From contig NZ_LACH01000051.1 of the NCBI RefSeq assembly GCF_000968015.1, forward strand, positions 1 through 46,559: a stretch of DNA of 46,559 nt, read 5' to 3'. Shown piece by piece: positions 20,375-28,219 of this stretch. Source of the stretch: Pseudomonas fluorescens. Lineage in GTDB: Bacteria > Pseudomonadota > Gammaproteobacteria > Pseudomonadales > Pseudomonadaceae. A model generated the notes under the pieces. The model worked only from the letters and a program-made list of their open reading frames with translations. It did not search any database and had not been told where the DNA came from. Positions within the stretch are counted from its first letter, which is position 1; every line of letters begins with the position of its first letter. The position numbers and the translations under genes were made by a program.

Positions 20375-21724
20375 ATGACACCGTCCTTCGGCTATTGGCT
20401 GCTGGTTTACGCCGCCATCGCCATCATCGCGCTGATCGTTCTGATCGCCCGTTACCGGCTCAATCCGTTCATTGTTATCACCTTGGTGTCCATCGGCCTG
20501 GCGCTGTTGGCGGGGATGCCGCCGTCGGGCGTGGTGGGGGCTTACGAGGCGGGCGTCGGCAAGACTCTGGGGCATATCGCGCTGGTGGTCGCACTGGGCA
20601 CGATGCTCGGCAAAATGATGGCCGAGTCCGGCGGTGCCGAGCAGATGGCGCGAACGTTGATCGACCGCTTCGGTGAGAAAAATGCGCACTGGGCGATGGT
20701 CTGCATCGCTTTCCTTGTAGGACTGCCGCTGTTCTTCGAGGTCGGTTTTGTACTGCTGGTGCCGATCGCTTTCACCGTAGCGCGGCGCGTGGGCGTGTCG
20801 ATTCTGATGGTCGGTTTGCCGATGGTGGCCGGGCTCTCGGTGGTCCACGCCCTGGTGCCGCCGCACCCGGCGGCGATGCTGGCGGTGCAGGCTTATCAGG
20901 CCTCGGTGGGGCAGACCTTGCTTTACGCGATCCTGATCGGGATACCGACCGCGATCATCGCCGGCCCCCTCTACGCCAAGTTCATCGTGCCGCGCATTCA
21001 ACTGCCGGAAGATAACCCGCTGGAGCGTCAGTTCCTCGAGCGTGAACCGCGCGACAGCCTGCCGGGTTTCGGCATCACCATGGCGACCATTTTGTTGCCG
21101 GTGGTGCTGATGCTGGTCGGCGGTTGGGCCAATCTGATTTCTACGCCGGGCAGCGGTTTCAATCAGTTTCTGTTGTTCATCGGCAATTCGGTGATCGCCT
21201 TACTGCTGGCGACTTTGCTGAGCTTCTGGACGCTTGGCCTGGCCCAAGGCTTCAACCGCGAATCGATCCTCAAATTCACCAACGAATGCCTGGCACCGAC
21301 CGCCAGCATCACCTTGCTGGTGGGCGCGGGCGGCGGATTGAACCGGATTCTGGTGGACGCTGGTGTCACCGATCAGATCGTCAGCCTGGCCCAGGTATTC
21401 CACCTGTCGCCGCTGTTGATGGGTTGGCTGTTCGCCGCGCTGATGCGCATCGCCACCGGTTCTGCCACGGTGGCCATGACCACCGCGTCGGGGATCGTCG
21501 CGCCGGTGGCCATTGGTCTGGGTTATCCCCATCCGGAGCTGTTGGTGCTGGCGACGGGCGCGGGGTCGGTTATCTTTTCCCACGTCAATGACGGCGGCTT
21601 CTGGTTGATCAAGGAATACTTCAACATGACCGTCGCCCAGACCTTCAAGACCTGGACGGTGCTGGAGACCATTATCTCGGTGGTCGCCTTCGGTCTGACC
21701 GTGGGTCTTTCTTATCTGCTTTAG
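20375..21724 (+). CDS. GntP-family proton symporter (gluconate/sugar acid/D-amino acid type)
   Basis: This 449-residue permease of the GntP family has the usual length and hydrophobic helices. Characteristic segments are GALGTML-like ALGTMLGKMMAESGGAEQMA, LPLFFEVGFVLLVPIAF, and LVPPHPAAMLAVQAYQASVGQTL. Family members take up gluconate, fructuronate, glycerate or D-serine. The two genes that follow closely (RpiR regulator after 15 bases, N-acyl-D-amino-acid deacylase one base after that) suggest that it imports the deacylase substrate or product, such as an N-acyl-D-amino acid. GAGGAG precedes the start. Confidence 0.92.
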   Translation: MTPSFGYWLLVYAAIAIIALIVLIARYRLNPFIVITLVSIGLALLAGMPPSGVVGAYEAGVGKTLGHIALVVALGTMLGKMMAESGGAEQMARTLIDRFGEKNAHWAMVCIAFLVGLPLFFEVGFVLLVPIAFTVARRVGVSILMVGLPMVAGLSVVHALVPPHPAAMLAVQAYQASVGQTLLYAILIGIPTAIIAGPLYAKFIVPRIQLPEDNPLERQFLEREPRDSLPGFGITMATILLPVVLMLVGGWANLISTPGSGFNQFLLFIGNSVIALLLATLLSFWTLGLAQGFNRESILKFTNECLAPTASITLLVGAGGGLNRILVDAGVTDQIVSLAQVFHLSPLLMGWLFAALMRIATGSATVAMTTASGIVAPVAIGLGYPHPELLVLATGAGSVIFSHVNDGGFWLIKEYFNMTVAQTFKTWTVLETIISVVAFGLTVGLSYLL

Positions 21725-21739
21725 CCGGAGCCGCCTGCC

Positions 21740-22600
21740 ATGGACATCCTCTACCAGATCCGCGCCCGTCAGGACTCCTTCAGCGCGGGCGAAGGACGCA
21801 TCGCTCGGCTGATGCTCGACGACGTAGGATTTGCCTCCGCCGCCAGCCTCGATGAACTGGCGCTGAGAGCGGAAGTCAGCACCGCCACGCTCTCGCGTTT
21901 TGCTCGCACCGTCGGCTGCCGCGACTTGCGCGATCTGCGGCTGCAACTGGCCCAGGCCAGCGGCGTCGGCAGTCGATTTTTGGACCCTGCTGGCACGCCC
22001 GAGCAGTCGGCGTTTTACGGGCAGATCGTTGGCGATATCGAGTCGACCTTGCGCCAGCACCTGTCGGCGTTCGATGAGTCGCGTTTCGCCGACGCGGTGA
22101 AACTGCTGGGCAAGGCGCGGATGATTCATGCGTTCGGCATGGGTGGTTGCTCGACCTTGTGCAGTGATGAACTGCAAGTGCGACTGGTGCGGTTCGGCTA
22201 CCCGATTGCGGTGTGCCACGACCCGGTGATGATGCGCGTCACCGCCGCCAGCCTCGATGCCGAACGCGCAGTCATTGCCTGCTCGCTGACCGGCATCACG
22301 CCCGAACTGCTCGAGGCCGTCGAGCTGGCGCGCAGCTATGGCGCACGAATTCTCGCCATCACCCGGGCCGACTCGCCGCTGGCGCAATTGGCGGATGTGC
22401 TGCTGCCGCTGCAAGGCGTCGAAACCTCCTTCATCTACAAACCCACGGCAGCACGCTACGGCATGTTGCTGGCCATCGACGTGCTTGCCACCGAGCTGGC
22501 GCTGGCCAATCCTGAAGACAATCAAGAGCGTCTGCGGCGGATCAAACTCGCCCTGGACGATTACCGCGGCGGCGACGATCACTTGCCGCTGGGAGACTGA
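21740..22600 (+). CDS. RpiR/MurR-family transcriptional regulator
   Basis: This 286-residue protein has an N-terminal RpiR helix-turn-helix (FSAGEGRIARLMLDD, then LALRAEVSTATLSRFARTVGC) and a C-terminal SIS sugar-phosphate-isomerase fold (about residues 125-260: IHAFGMGGCSTLCSDELQVRL, ACSLTGITPELLEAVELAR). The SIS domain normally senses a sugar phosphate or similar ligand. It lies 15 bases after the permease gene and ends at 22600, one base before the deacylase ATG. It most likely regulates this three-gene unit. Confidence 0.93.
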   Translation: MDILYQIRARQDSFSAGEGRIARLMLDDVGFASAASLDELALRAEVSTATLSRFARTVGCRDLRDLRLQLAQASGVGSRFLDPAGTPEQSAFYGQIVGDIESTLRQHLSAFDESRFADAVKLLGKARMIHAFGMGGCSTLCSDELQVRLVRFGYPIAVCHDPVMMRVTAASLDAERAVIACSLTGITPELLEAVELARSYGARILAITRADSPLAQLADVLLPLQGVETSFIYKPTAARYGMLLAIDVLATELALANPEDNQERLRRIKLALDDYRGGDDHLPLGD

Positions 22601-22601
22601 G

Positions 22602-24059
22602 ATGATGTACGACACGCTGATTCGCAACGCCCTGATCATCGACGGCAGCAACGCCCCCGGTTATCCCGCCGACGTGGCGATTCTGAACGGCCGCATCGAG
22701 CGCATCGGCGACTTGCACGATGCCAGCGCCACCGAAGAAATCGACGCCGCTGGCCGCGTGTTGGCGCCAGGTTTCATCGACGTGCACACCCATGACGACA
22801 CCGTAGTGATCCGCCAGCCGCAGATGCTGCCCAAGCTCAGCCAGGGCGTAACCACAGTGATTGTCGGCAACTGCGGGATCAGCGCTTCGCCGGTGAGTTT
22901 GCGCGGCGATCCTCCCGACCCGATGAACCTGCTCGGCACCGCCGCAGCGTTCGTTTATCCGAGGTTCAGCGACTACCGCGCCGCCGTCGAAGCGGCGAAT
23001 ACCACGCTGAACGTGGCCGCACTGGTCGGCCACACGGCGCTGCGCAGCAACCACCTCGACGATCTGTTTCGCACTGCCACGCCAGACGAAATCAGCATGA
23101 TGCGCGAGCAACTGCGCGAGAGTCTTGAAGCCGGTGCGTTGGGCCTGTCCACGGGGCTTGCCTATGCCAACGCCTTCTCTGCTTCCACCGATGAAGTGAT
23201 GCAATTGACCGAAGAGCTGACCGCATTCGGCGCGGTCTACACCACCCATTTACGCAGCGAATTCGAGCCGGTGCTGGAGGCCATGGACGAGGCATTCCAG
23301 ATTGGTCGCCATGCTAAATCGCCGGTGATCATTTCCCACCTCAAATGTGCTGGCGCCGGTAACTGGGGGCGCAGTCCGCAACTGCTGGCGTCCCTCGAAC
23401 ACGCGGCGAAAACCCACCCAGTAGGCTGCGACTGTTATCCCTACGCGGCGAGTTCATCGACGCTGGACCTCAAGCAAGTCACCGACGCCCATCGCATCAC
23501 CATCACCTGGTCAACGCCGCACCCTGAAGTGGGCGGCCGTGACCTGATGGACATCGCCGCCGAATGGGGCGTGCCGCTACTTGATGCCGCTCGACGCCTG
23601 CAACCGGCCGGCGCGGTGTACTACGGAATGGACGAGGCGGATGTACGAAGAATCCTCGCCCATCCGCTGTCGATGGTGGGCTCTGACGGATTGCCGGAAG
23701 ACCCGTTTCCGCATCCACGCTTGTGGGGCGCATTCCCACGGGTGCTCGGACATTTCAGTCGCGATGTAGGGCTGTTTCCGCTGCACACCGCCGTGCACAA
23801 GATGACCGGGTTGTCGGCGGCGCGATTTGGCTTGAAGGAGCGTGGCGAAATCCGTGAAGGACATTGGGCGGATCTGGTGTTGTTCAATCCTGTGACGATA
23901 CGCGATGTGGCGGATTTCAATGATCCGCAACGGGCAGCGGAAGGTATCGATGGGGTTTGGGTCAACGGTGTCTTGAGTTACAGCGAAGGCCAGGCAAACG
24001 GAAGAAGGGAAGGGCGGTTTCTGGCGCGGCAAGGAGACTTGCGTGACGGATTCCAGTAA
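22602..24059 (+). CDS. N-acyl-D-amino-acid deacylase (D-aminoacylase)
   Basis: This 485-residue amidohydrolase-superfamily enzyme hydrolyses N-acyl-D-amino acids to a D-amino acid and a carboxylate. Metal-site motifs are present: HTHDD (residues 62-66), the bridging cysteine in VGNCGIS (Cys91), SHLKCAG, CDCYPYAASSSTL and the catalytic aspartate in VGSDGLPED. The start at 22602 follows GGGAGA by 5 bases; the frame continues upstream, but only as an antiphase shadow of the regulator gene. The enzyme may be cytosolic, since no signal peptide is seen. Permease, regulator and deacylase form a compact operon for acylated D-amino acids. No RidA or D-amino-acid dehydrogenase is linked. Confidence 0.93.
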   Translation: MMYDTLIRNALIIDGSNAPGYPADVAILNGRIERIGDLHDASATEEIDAAGRVLAPGFIDVHTHDDTVVIRQPQMLPKLSQGVTTVIVGNCGISASPVSLRGDPPDPMNLLGTAAAFVYPRFSDYRAAVEAANTTLNVAALVGHTALRSNHLDDLFRTATPDEISMMREQLRESLEAGALGLSTGLAYANAFSASTDEVMQLTEELTAFGAVYTTHLRSEFEPVLEAMDEAFQIGRHAKSPVIISHLKCAGAGNWGRSPQLLASLEHAAKTHPVGCDCYPYAASSSTLDLKQVTDAHRITITWSTPHPEVGGRDLMDIAAEWGVPLLDAARRLQPAGAVYYGMDEADVRRILAHPLSMVGSDGLPEDPFPHPRLWGAFPRVLGHFSRDVGLFPLHTAVHKMTGLSAARFGLKERGEIREGHWADLVLFNPVTIRDVADFNDPQRAAEGIDGVWVNGVLSYSEGQANGRREGRFLARQGDLRDGFQ

Positions 24060-24179
24060 ACATTCCGAGTGCTGCGTCACAGTGATGGCACATTGCAACT
24101 AAAGAAAGCCATCGCCAAGCCGAAGCGCTGACATCTCGCCCAGCTACACTCTGGGCCTTATCAGTCTGGGAGCAACTCC

Positions 24180-24548
24180 ATGAGCTTCGGCAAAACCACC
24201 CCGATCCTGCGGATTTTCGATGAAATCGAGGCCGTGGAGTTCTACGTCGACTTCCTGGGTTTCAAGATCGACTGGCAGCATCGCTTCGAGCCGAATTTTC
24301 CGCTGTACCTGCAAGTCTCCCGCGGCGAATGCGTGCTGCACTTGTCCGAGCACCACGGTGACAGCACACCGGGCTCGGCGTTGCGGATCGAGACTGATGA
24401 GTTGGAAGTGTTCCAGCAGCAGTTGCTGGCCAAGGAATATAAGTTTGCGCACCCACAGATCCAGGCCATGCCGTGGGGCAGCCAGGACATGACCATCAGC
24501 GATCCGTTCGGGAATCGGTTGGTGTTTACCAATGCGATTTGTGTGTAA
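24180..24548 (+). CDS. Glyoxalase/bleomycin-resistance-fold protein
   Basis: This 122-residue vicinal-oxygen-chelate protein shows the paired beta-alpha-beta-beta-beta pattern: TPILRIFDEIEAVEFYVDFLGFKIDW, RGECVLHLSEHHGD and MTISDPFGNRLVFTN. The sequence is typical of the glyoxalase superfamily (bleomycin resistance branch), a fold used for drug binding and for several metalloenzymes. A ligand is not evident. TGGGAGC precedes the ATG. It appears monocistronic. Confidence 0.87.
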   Translation: MSFGKTTPILRIFDEIEAVEFYVDFLGFKIDWQHRFEPNFPLYLQVSRGECVLHLSEHHGDSTPGSALRIETDELEVFQQQLLAKEYKFAHPQIQAMPWGSQDMTISDPFGNRLVFTNAICV

Positions 24549-24597
24549 GCCCGTTCGGCAGCTCTGCGAGTTTTGATGGAGCAAGGTGTGTTAGCCT

Positions 24598-24619
24598 CAA
24601 TCAATGATTTCATTGATTG
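24598..24619. promoter_or_regulatory. Perfect palindrome before the antitoxin gene (probable autoregulatory operator)
   Basis: CAATCAATGA and TCATTGATTG are exact reverse complements separated by TT (10-2-10). The palindrome ends one base before the AGGAGG ribosome-binding site of the ribbon-helix-helix antitoxin gene. FitA/VapB-type antitoxins bind such palindromes together with their toxin and repress their own operon. That makes this the likely operator, although the binding itself is not shown here. Confidence 0.7.
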
Positions 24620-24630
24620 CAGGAGGCATC

Positions 24631-24876
24631 ATGGCCAGCATTACGATCCGAAACCTGGACGATCAGATTAAGGAACAGCTGCGCATCGCAGCGGCCCACA
24701 ACGGGCATTCGATGGAAGAAGAGGCTCGCCTGATTCTTGGCAGAGCGCTGGCGACTGTAGATCGTGCAGGAGGGCTTGGAAGCCGAATCCGCAACAGGTT
24801 CAGCGCCAGTGGTGGGGTCGAGCTCGATCTTCCTTCGCGTCATGAGAAAGCGACAGCGGTGGATTTCTCCGAATGA
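24631..24876 (+). CDS. FitA/VapB-type ribbon-helix-helix antitoxin
   Basis: This 81-residue protein has an N-terminal ribbon-helix-helix DNA-binding domain (MASITIRNLDDQIKEQLR, then NGHSMEEEARLILGRAL). The variable C-terminal tail probably wraps the toxin. Such antitoxins neutralise the PIN-domain RNase and repress their operon. AGGAGG lies 4 bases before the ATG at 24631, and a perfect palindrome lies immediately upstream. The stop overlaps the toxin start by 4 bases (ATGATAG). The best match in my memory is the FitA antitoxin family. Confidence 0.9.
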   Translation: MASITIRNLDDQIKEQLRIAAAHNGHSMEEEARLILGRALATVDRAGGLGSRIRNRFSASGGVELDLPSRHEKATAVDFSE

Positions 24877-25361
24877 TAGTGCTCGATACCAATGTTCTTT
24901 CAGAGTTCATGCGGGTCGAGCCTGACACTCAAGTACTTGCCTGGGTTGATGCGCAACCGGCGATGGAATTGGCAATTAGTGCTATCACCGTGGCAGAGAT
25001 TCTCCATGGCATTGCCCGACTCCCGTTTGGTAAGCGCAAACAGAAACTTGAAGCTCATGCGATGGCGATGTTCGAAGAGGACTTTGCAGGAAGGATTTTG
25101 CCTTTTGATGCTCACGCCTCCGTGGAGTACGCGACGCTGGTAGCTGGCTGTGAAGCTAATGGTCGGACGGCGTCGATGGCCGATGCGCAAATTGCCGCAA
25201 TCTGCCGAAGCCACGGAGTTCCTATTGCGACCCGTAATGTCCGGGATTTTGAGTTTCCTGGCGTAGAGGTGATCAATCCATGGCAGGCCTCAGCGCTTGA
25301 TGTTCGTTCCCACGCGGGAGCGTGGGAAAGAACAGGTGTGATTACACCCGGAAGTGACTGA
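24873..25361 (+). CDS. FitB/VapC-type PIN-domain toxin (ribonuclease)
   Basis: This 162-residue PIN-domain protein is predicted to be an Mg2+-dependent RNase toxin. Acidic active-site residues are visible: Asp5 in MIVLDTNVLSEFMR, Glu42 in TVAEILHG, Asp104 in SMADAQIAAI and Asp125 in TRNVRDFEFPG. Family proteins usually end soon after the final strand, here VEVINPW (about residue 137). The last 24 or so residues are encoded by a REP-like hairpin and by the antisense 3' end of the chemoreceptor gene, so the tail looks acquired. The reading frame is otherwise intact. It forms a 4-base-overlap operon with the antitoxin. Confidence 0.9.
   Translation: MIVLDTNVLSEFMRVEPDTQVLAWVDAQPAMELAISAITVAEILHGIARLPFGKRKQKLEAHAMAMFEEDFAGRILPFDAHASVEYATLVAGCEANGRTASMADAQIAAICRSHGVPIATRNVRDFEFPGVEVINPWQASALDVRSHAGAWERTGVITPGSD
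25301..25334. repeat. REP-like hairpin inside the toxin gene 3' end
   Basis: TGTTCGTTCCCACGC (25301-25315) and GCGTGGGAAAGAACA (25320-25334) pair with one mismatch across a GGGA loop. The GTTCCCACGC...GCGTGGGAA core is a common Pseudomonas intergenic repeat. Here it lies within the last codons of the toxin gene, so it is translated. Confidence 0.75.
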
Positions 25362-27261
25362 CCATCATCTGCAACTGATTACCCAACCGCGCCAGTTCAA
25401 CACTGGACGCAGCGGTTTCATCGCTGGCGGCGGCGGTCTGTTCGGACACGTCGCGCACGTTGATGATGCTGCGGCTGATCTCTTCGGCCACGGCGCTTTG
25501 CTGCTCGGCAGCGGCGGCGATCTGCTGGTTCATCGACTGGATGTTGGACACCGTGCGGGTGATGTTTTCCAGTGACACACCAGCCTTGCGGGTCAGCGCG
25601 ACGCTGCTGTCGGTCAGGGCGCGGCTGTTGTTCATCACCGCCGACACTTGTTGCGTGCCGTTCTGCAGTCCGGCCACCAGGCCTTCGATTTCTTCGGTGG
25701 ATTTTTGCGTGCGTTGAGCCAGGCCACGGACTTCGTCGGCAACCACGGCAAAACCACGACCGGCTTCACCTGCACGGGCCGCTTCGATGGCGGCGTTGAG
25801 CGCCAGCAGGTTGGTCTGTTCGGCCACGGCTTTGATCACGTCCATGACGCTGCCGATCTTGTCGCTTTCCTGTTGCAGCACGCTCATGGCTTCGGTGGAA
25901 CGTGCCACTTCAGTGGCCAGGCGTTCGATCTGGGCGATGGCTTCGTTCACAACCTTGTCGCCTTCACGGGCTTCGCCGTCAGCAGCGGCGGCCGCCTGGG
26001 AGGCTTCTTCGGCGTTGCGCGCGACTTCCTGCACGGTGGCAGTCATCTCGTGCATGGCGGTGGCCACTTGATCGGTTTCGATCTTCTGGCTGTTAACGCC
26101 AGCGCTGGTTTGCTCGGTCACGGCGGACAGCTCTTCGGCTGCGCTGGCGATCTGGGTGACGCCGTCGCGGATGCCGCTGATCAAGTCGCGCAGGGTTACA
26201 CCCATGCGAGCGATGCCTTGTTGCAATACGCCGAGTTCATCGCGGCGCGTCACTTTGACGTCCTGGGACAGGTCGCCGCTGGCGATGCGTTCAACCACGG
26301 CCAAAGTGTCGCGCAGCGGGCCAGTAATCTGACGGGTGATGATCACGGCAGCAATGATGCCCACCAGCAACGCCAGCAAGGTGCTGATCAGCTGCAGCGT
26401 GCGAGCTTGCGCGCTTTCGGCGTCACGGCGGTCGAGCTGGATTTGATACAGCTGCTCGCTGAGGCTCACGATGGCGGCGCCCTGCTCAGTCATTTCCTTG
26501 CGCGCCTGTACCGCGTCGCTGTTCGCCGCTTTATAAGCCTGCAAGGCGCTGCGGTAGTTGGTCAGTGCGGTTTCCAGCTGACGCAGGGCGTCTTGCTGAG
26601 TGTCGGAGAAATGTACGTTGAGGGGTTTCAGGCTGGCGATGGCCACGTCCAGTTGGCCGACGGCTTTTTGCTCGGTCTCGGCGTTGGTGGTCGCGGTGTA
26701 GCCGCGCACTTCGTAGCGGGCCAGCAAGAACGCTTCCTTGGCCGCCGTGATGGCCTGGAATTGTTCGAAGCGTTGGTCGCTCAGAGGCATTTGCTGCACG
26801 TTGGTGTTGATGACATTGATCAGCGTGTTCGCGGTGTCGGCATTGGCGCTCATGGTGTCGCGCGCGCTGTTACCGGTGCGGTACGCGCTGCGCATTTTGT
26901 TCAGGGACGTCTTGTAGGCGTCGATGACGGCGCCTTGCTCTTTGAGCAGCTTGAGGTTTTCCGGGCTCTTGAATTTCACCAGCAGCGCTTGTTGCTGAGC
27001 GGAGAACGCCTCGAGCGTGGTCTGGACGTTCTGCGCGGCGGTTTCGTCGCCGTTGGTCAGCATGTATTGCAGGCGAACCACACGCAGCTTGGTCAGGCCG
27101 GCATTGAGCTGGGTGATGTCGCTCATCCAGTTGCTGCGGTCAATCAATCCGCCCAGGCTCGTCCAGCCGGTCAAGGCGAGGACGCAGGTCAGGGCCAGGA
27201 CCAGGCCGAACCCCAAGCCCAGCTTCATGTTCACGCTGATATTGCCGAACCAGCTATTCAT
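25342..27261 (-). CDS. McpS-like methyl-accepting chemotaxis protein
   Basis: This 639-residue inner-membrane chemoreceptor has a first membrane helix (about residues 12-32), then a large all-helical periplasmic domain of about 250 residues that fits the helical bimodular (HBM) type. A second helix (about 288-308), a HAMP domain and the long signalling coiled coil follow, with the tip EQTNLLALNAAIEAARAGEAGR. The N-terminus MNSWFGNISVNMKLGLGFG and the length match McpS of P. putida, which senses TCA-cycle acids. The ligand here is inferred. There is no C-terminal CheR-binding pentapeptide. GGAGGAC precedes the ATG at 27261. The 3' end overlaps the toxin gene by 20 bases. Confidence 0.92.
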   Translation of the reverse strand: MNSWFGNISVNMKLGLGFGLVLALTCVLALTGWTSLGGLIDRSNWMSDITQLNAGLTKLRVVRLQYMLTNGDETAAQNVQTTLEAFSAQQQALLVKFKSPENLKLLKEQGAVIDAYKTSLNKMRSAYRTGNSARDTMSANADTANTLINVINTNVQQMPLSDQRFEQFQAITAAKEAFLLARYEVRGYTATTNAETEQKAVGQLDVAIASLKPLNVHFSDTQQDALRQLETALTNYRSALQAYKAANSDAVQARKEMTEQGAAIVSLSEQLYQIQLDRRDAESAQARTLQLISTLLALLVGIIAAVIITRQITGPLRDTLAVVERIASGDLSQDVKVTRRDELGVLQQGIARMGVTLRDLISGIRDGVTQIASAAEELSAVTEQTSAGVNSQKIETDQVATAMHEMTATVQEVARNAEEASQAAAAADGEAREGDKVVNEAIAQIERLATEVARSTEAMSVLQQESDKIGSVMDVIKAVAEQTNLLALNAAIEAARAGEAGRGFAVVADEVRGLAQRTQKSTEEIEGLVAGLQNGTQQVSAVMNNSRALTDSSVALTRKAGVSLENITRTVSNIQSMNQQIAAAAEQQSAVAEEISRSIINVRDVSEQTAAASDETAASSVELARLGNQLQMMVSHFRV

Positions 27262-27421
27262 CAAAAGTCCTCCAGGAACGTTGTGCTTCTAGATCGTCGG
27301 TTGGCTGGAAGATTGTTGTTTTTGGTCGCCAGCAAGGTGTGTAGCAGGACTGTATCGGCAGCAATTGCGAGAGCTGAATGGTTTTTGCAGGACACATGTG
27401 TAACAAGACCTTCGCGCGGTC

Positions 27422-27437
27422 TTAAGCTTTTTTTCAC
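27422..27437 (+). promoter_or_regulatory. ColR-box-like site upstream of the phosphatase pair
   Basis: TTAAGCTTTTTTTCAC matches at every specified position the ColR response-regulator consensus as I remember it from P. putida, YYNASNNYTTTTTCAC. It lies 85 bases before the likely GTG start of the histidine phosphatase gene, a suitable place for an activator site. ColRS controls envelope and LPS-modification genes, which fits the two phosphatases downstream. The consensus is recalled, not searched. Confidence 0.55.
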
Positions 27438-27521
27438 ATGAGTTTCACTGGCTGCCGACGCCTGCCTCTCTAACCTCGCGGCATCGAATGACAGTGATGC
27501 GTGCCGGCGAGGCGGTTTGAT

Positions 27522-28193
27522 GTGGAATTGAGACTGAGTCTGTTCGGGATAAAACGCTCGATTGATCTGAGCCGTTTTGCCCGCTATCGCAATGCGGCTG
27601 TCGTGCTCGCCTCGGCGCTGGTGGTGATTCCGCTGACGGTGTGGCTGTTGCAGCCGGCCGCTGTACCGGACCTGGCCCATGGCAATGTGGCCGGCGCCCG
27701 GGGGTTGACGGCCGATTGGGCCAAAGGCAATGTGATCGTGCTGGTGCGGCACGTCGAACGCTGTGATCACTCCAGCGCCCCCTGCCTGAGCGGTAACGAT
27801 GGCATTACCGATCGCTCTCGCAGCGTCGCGGTGGGTGTCGGTGCACAGTTCGAACAACTGGGCCTGAACAAGGCTGACATCTACAACAGCCCCCTGATCC
27901 GTACAGCGCAGACCGCTGGCTACATGTTCAACAAGGTAGGGGTGGGTGAAGAATGGTTGATCAATTGCAAGGGCACGATGCTGCGTGACGCTTTGGCGCA
28001 CAAGGTTGCCGGGCGAAACCTGATTCTGGTGACCCACAGCGAATGCATGTCGCAACTGGAGAAAGACCTCAAGTTGCCGGCCTCTACCCTCGGTTATGGC
28101 GCGTCTTTGTTTATCTCGGCCGAAACGCCTCAGGCACCCCACATGCTCGGTTTCATCGAAGCCTCGGACTGGCACTCGGTGACCACCGAATGA
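27522..28193 (+). CDS. Membrane-anchored histidine phosphatase (Ais/PmrG-like)
   Basis: This protein of about 223 residues has one N-terminal membrane segment (about residues 22-42, AAVVLASALVVIPLTVWLL) and an outward histidine-phosphatase domain. The phospho-histidine motif is LVRHVERC (His77), and the second conserved histidine is in VTHSEC (His172). Family members include Ais/PmrG, which act on LPS core heptose phosphate. I chose the GTG at 27522 with GAGG nine bases upstream; the in-frame GTG at 27501 is the alternative. It overlaps or abuts the PAP2 gene, so the two probably act on envelope phosphates together. Confidence 0.82.
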   Translation: MELRLSLFGIKRSIDLSRFARYRNAAVVLASALVVIPLTVWLLQPAAVPDLAHGNVAGARGLTADWAKGNVIVLVRHVERCDHSSAPCLSGNDGITDRSRSVAVGVGAQFEQLGLNKADIYNSPLIRTAQTAGYMFNKVGVGEEWLINCKGTMLRDALAHKVAGRNLILVTHSECMSQLEKDLKLPASTLGYGASLFISAETPQAPHMLGFIEASDWHSVTTE

Positions 28194-28219
28194 ATTCATT
28201 TTCTGGATCAGGACACACG

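Noticed and set aside
27405..27434. AAGACC...GGTCTT hairpin with T-run as a terminator or small RNA end
   Set aside because: No plus-strand gene precedes it, and the T-run belongs to the better-fitting ColR-box-like sequence. A small RNA cannot be excluded but is not supported.
25648..27441. Long open frame of about 600 codons antisense to the chemoreceptor gene
   Set aside because: Glycine/alanine/histidine-rich shadow of the mcp coding sequence without domains.
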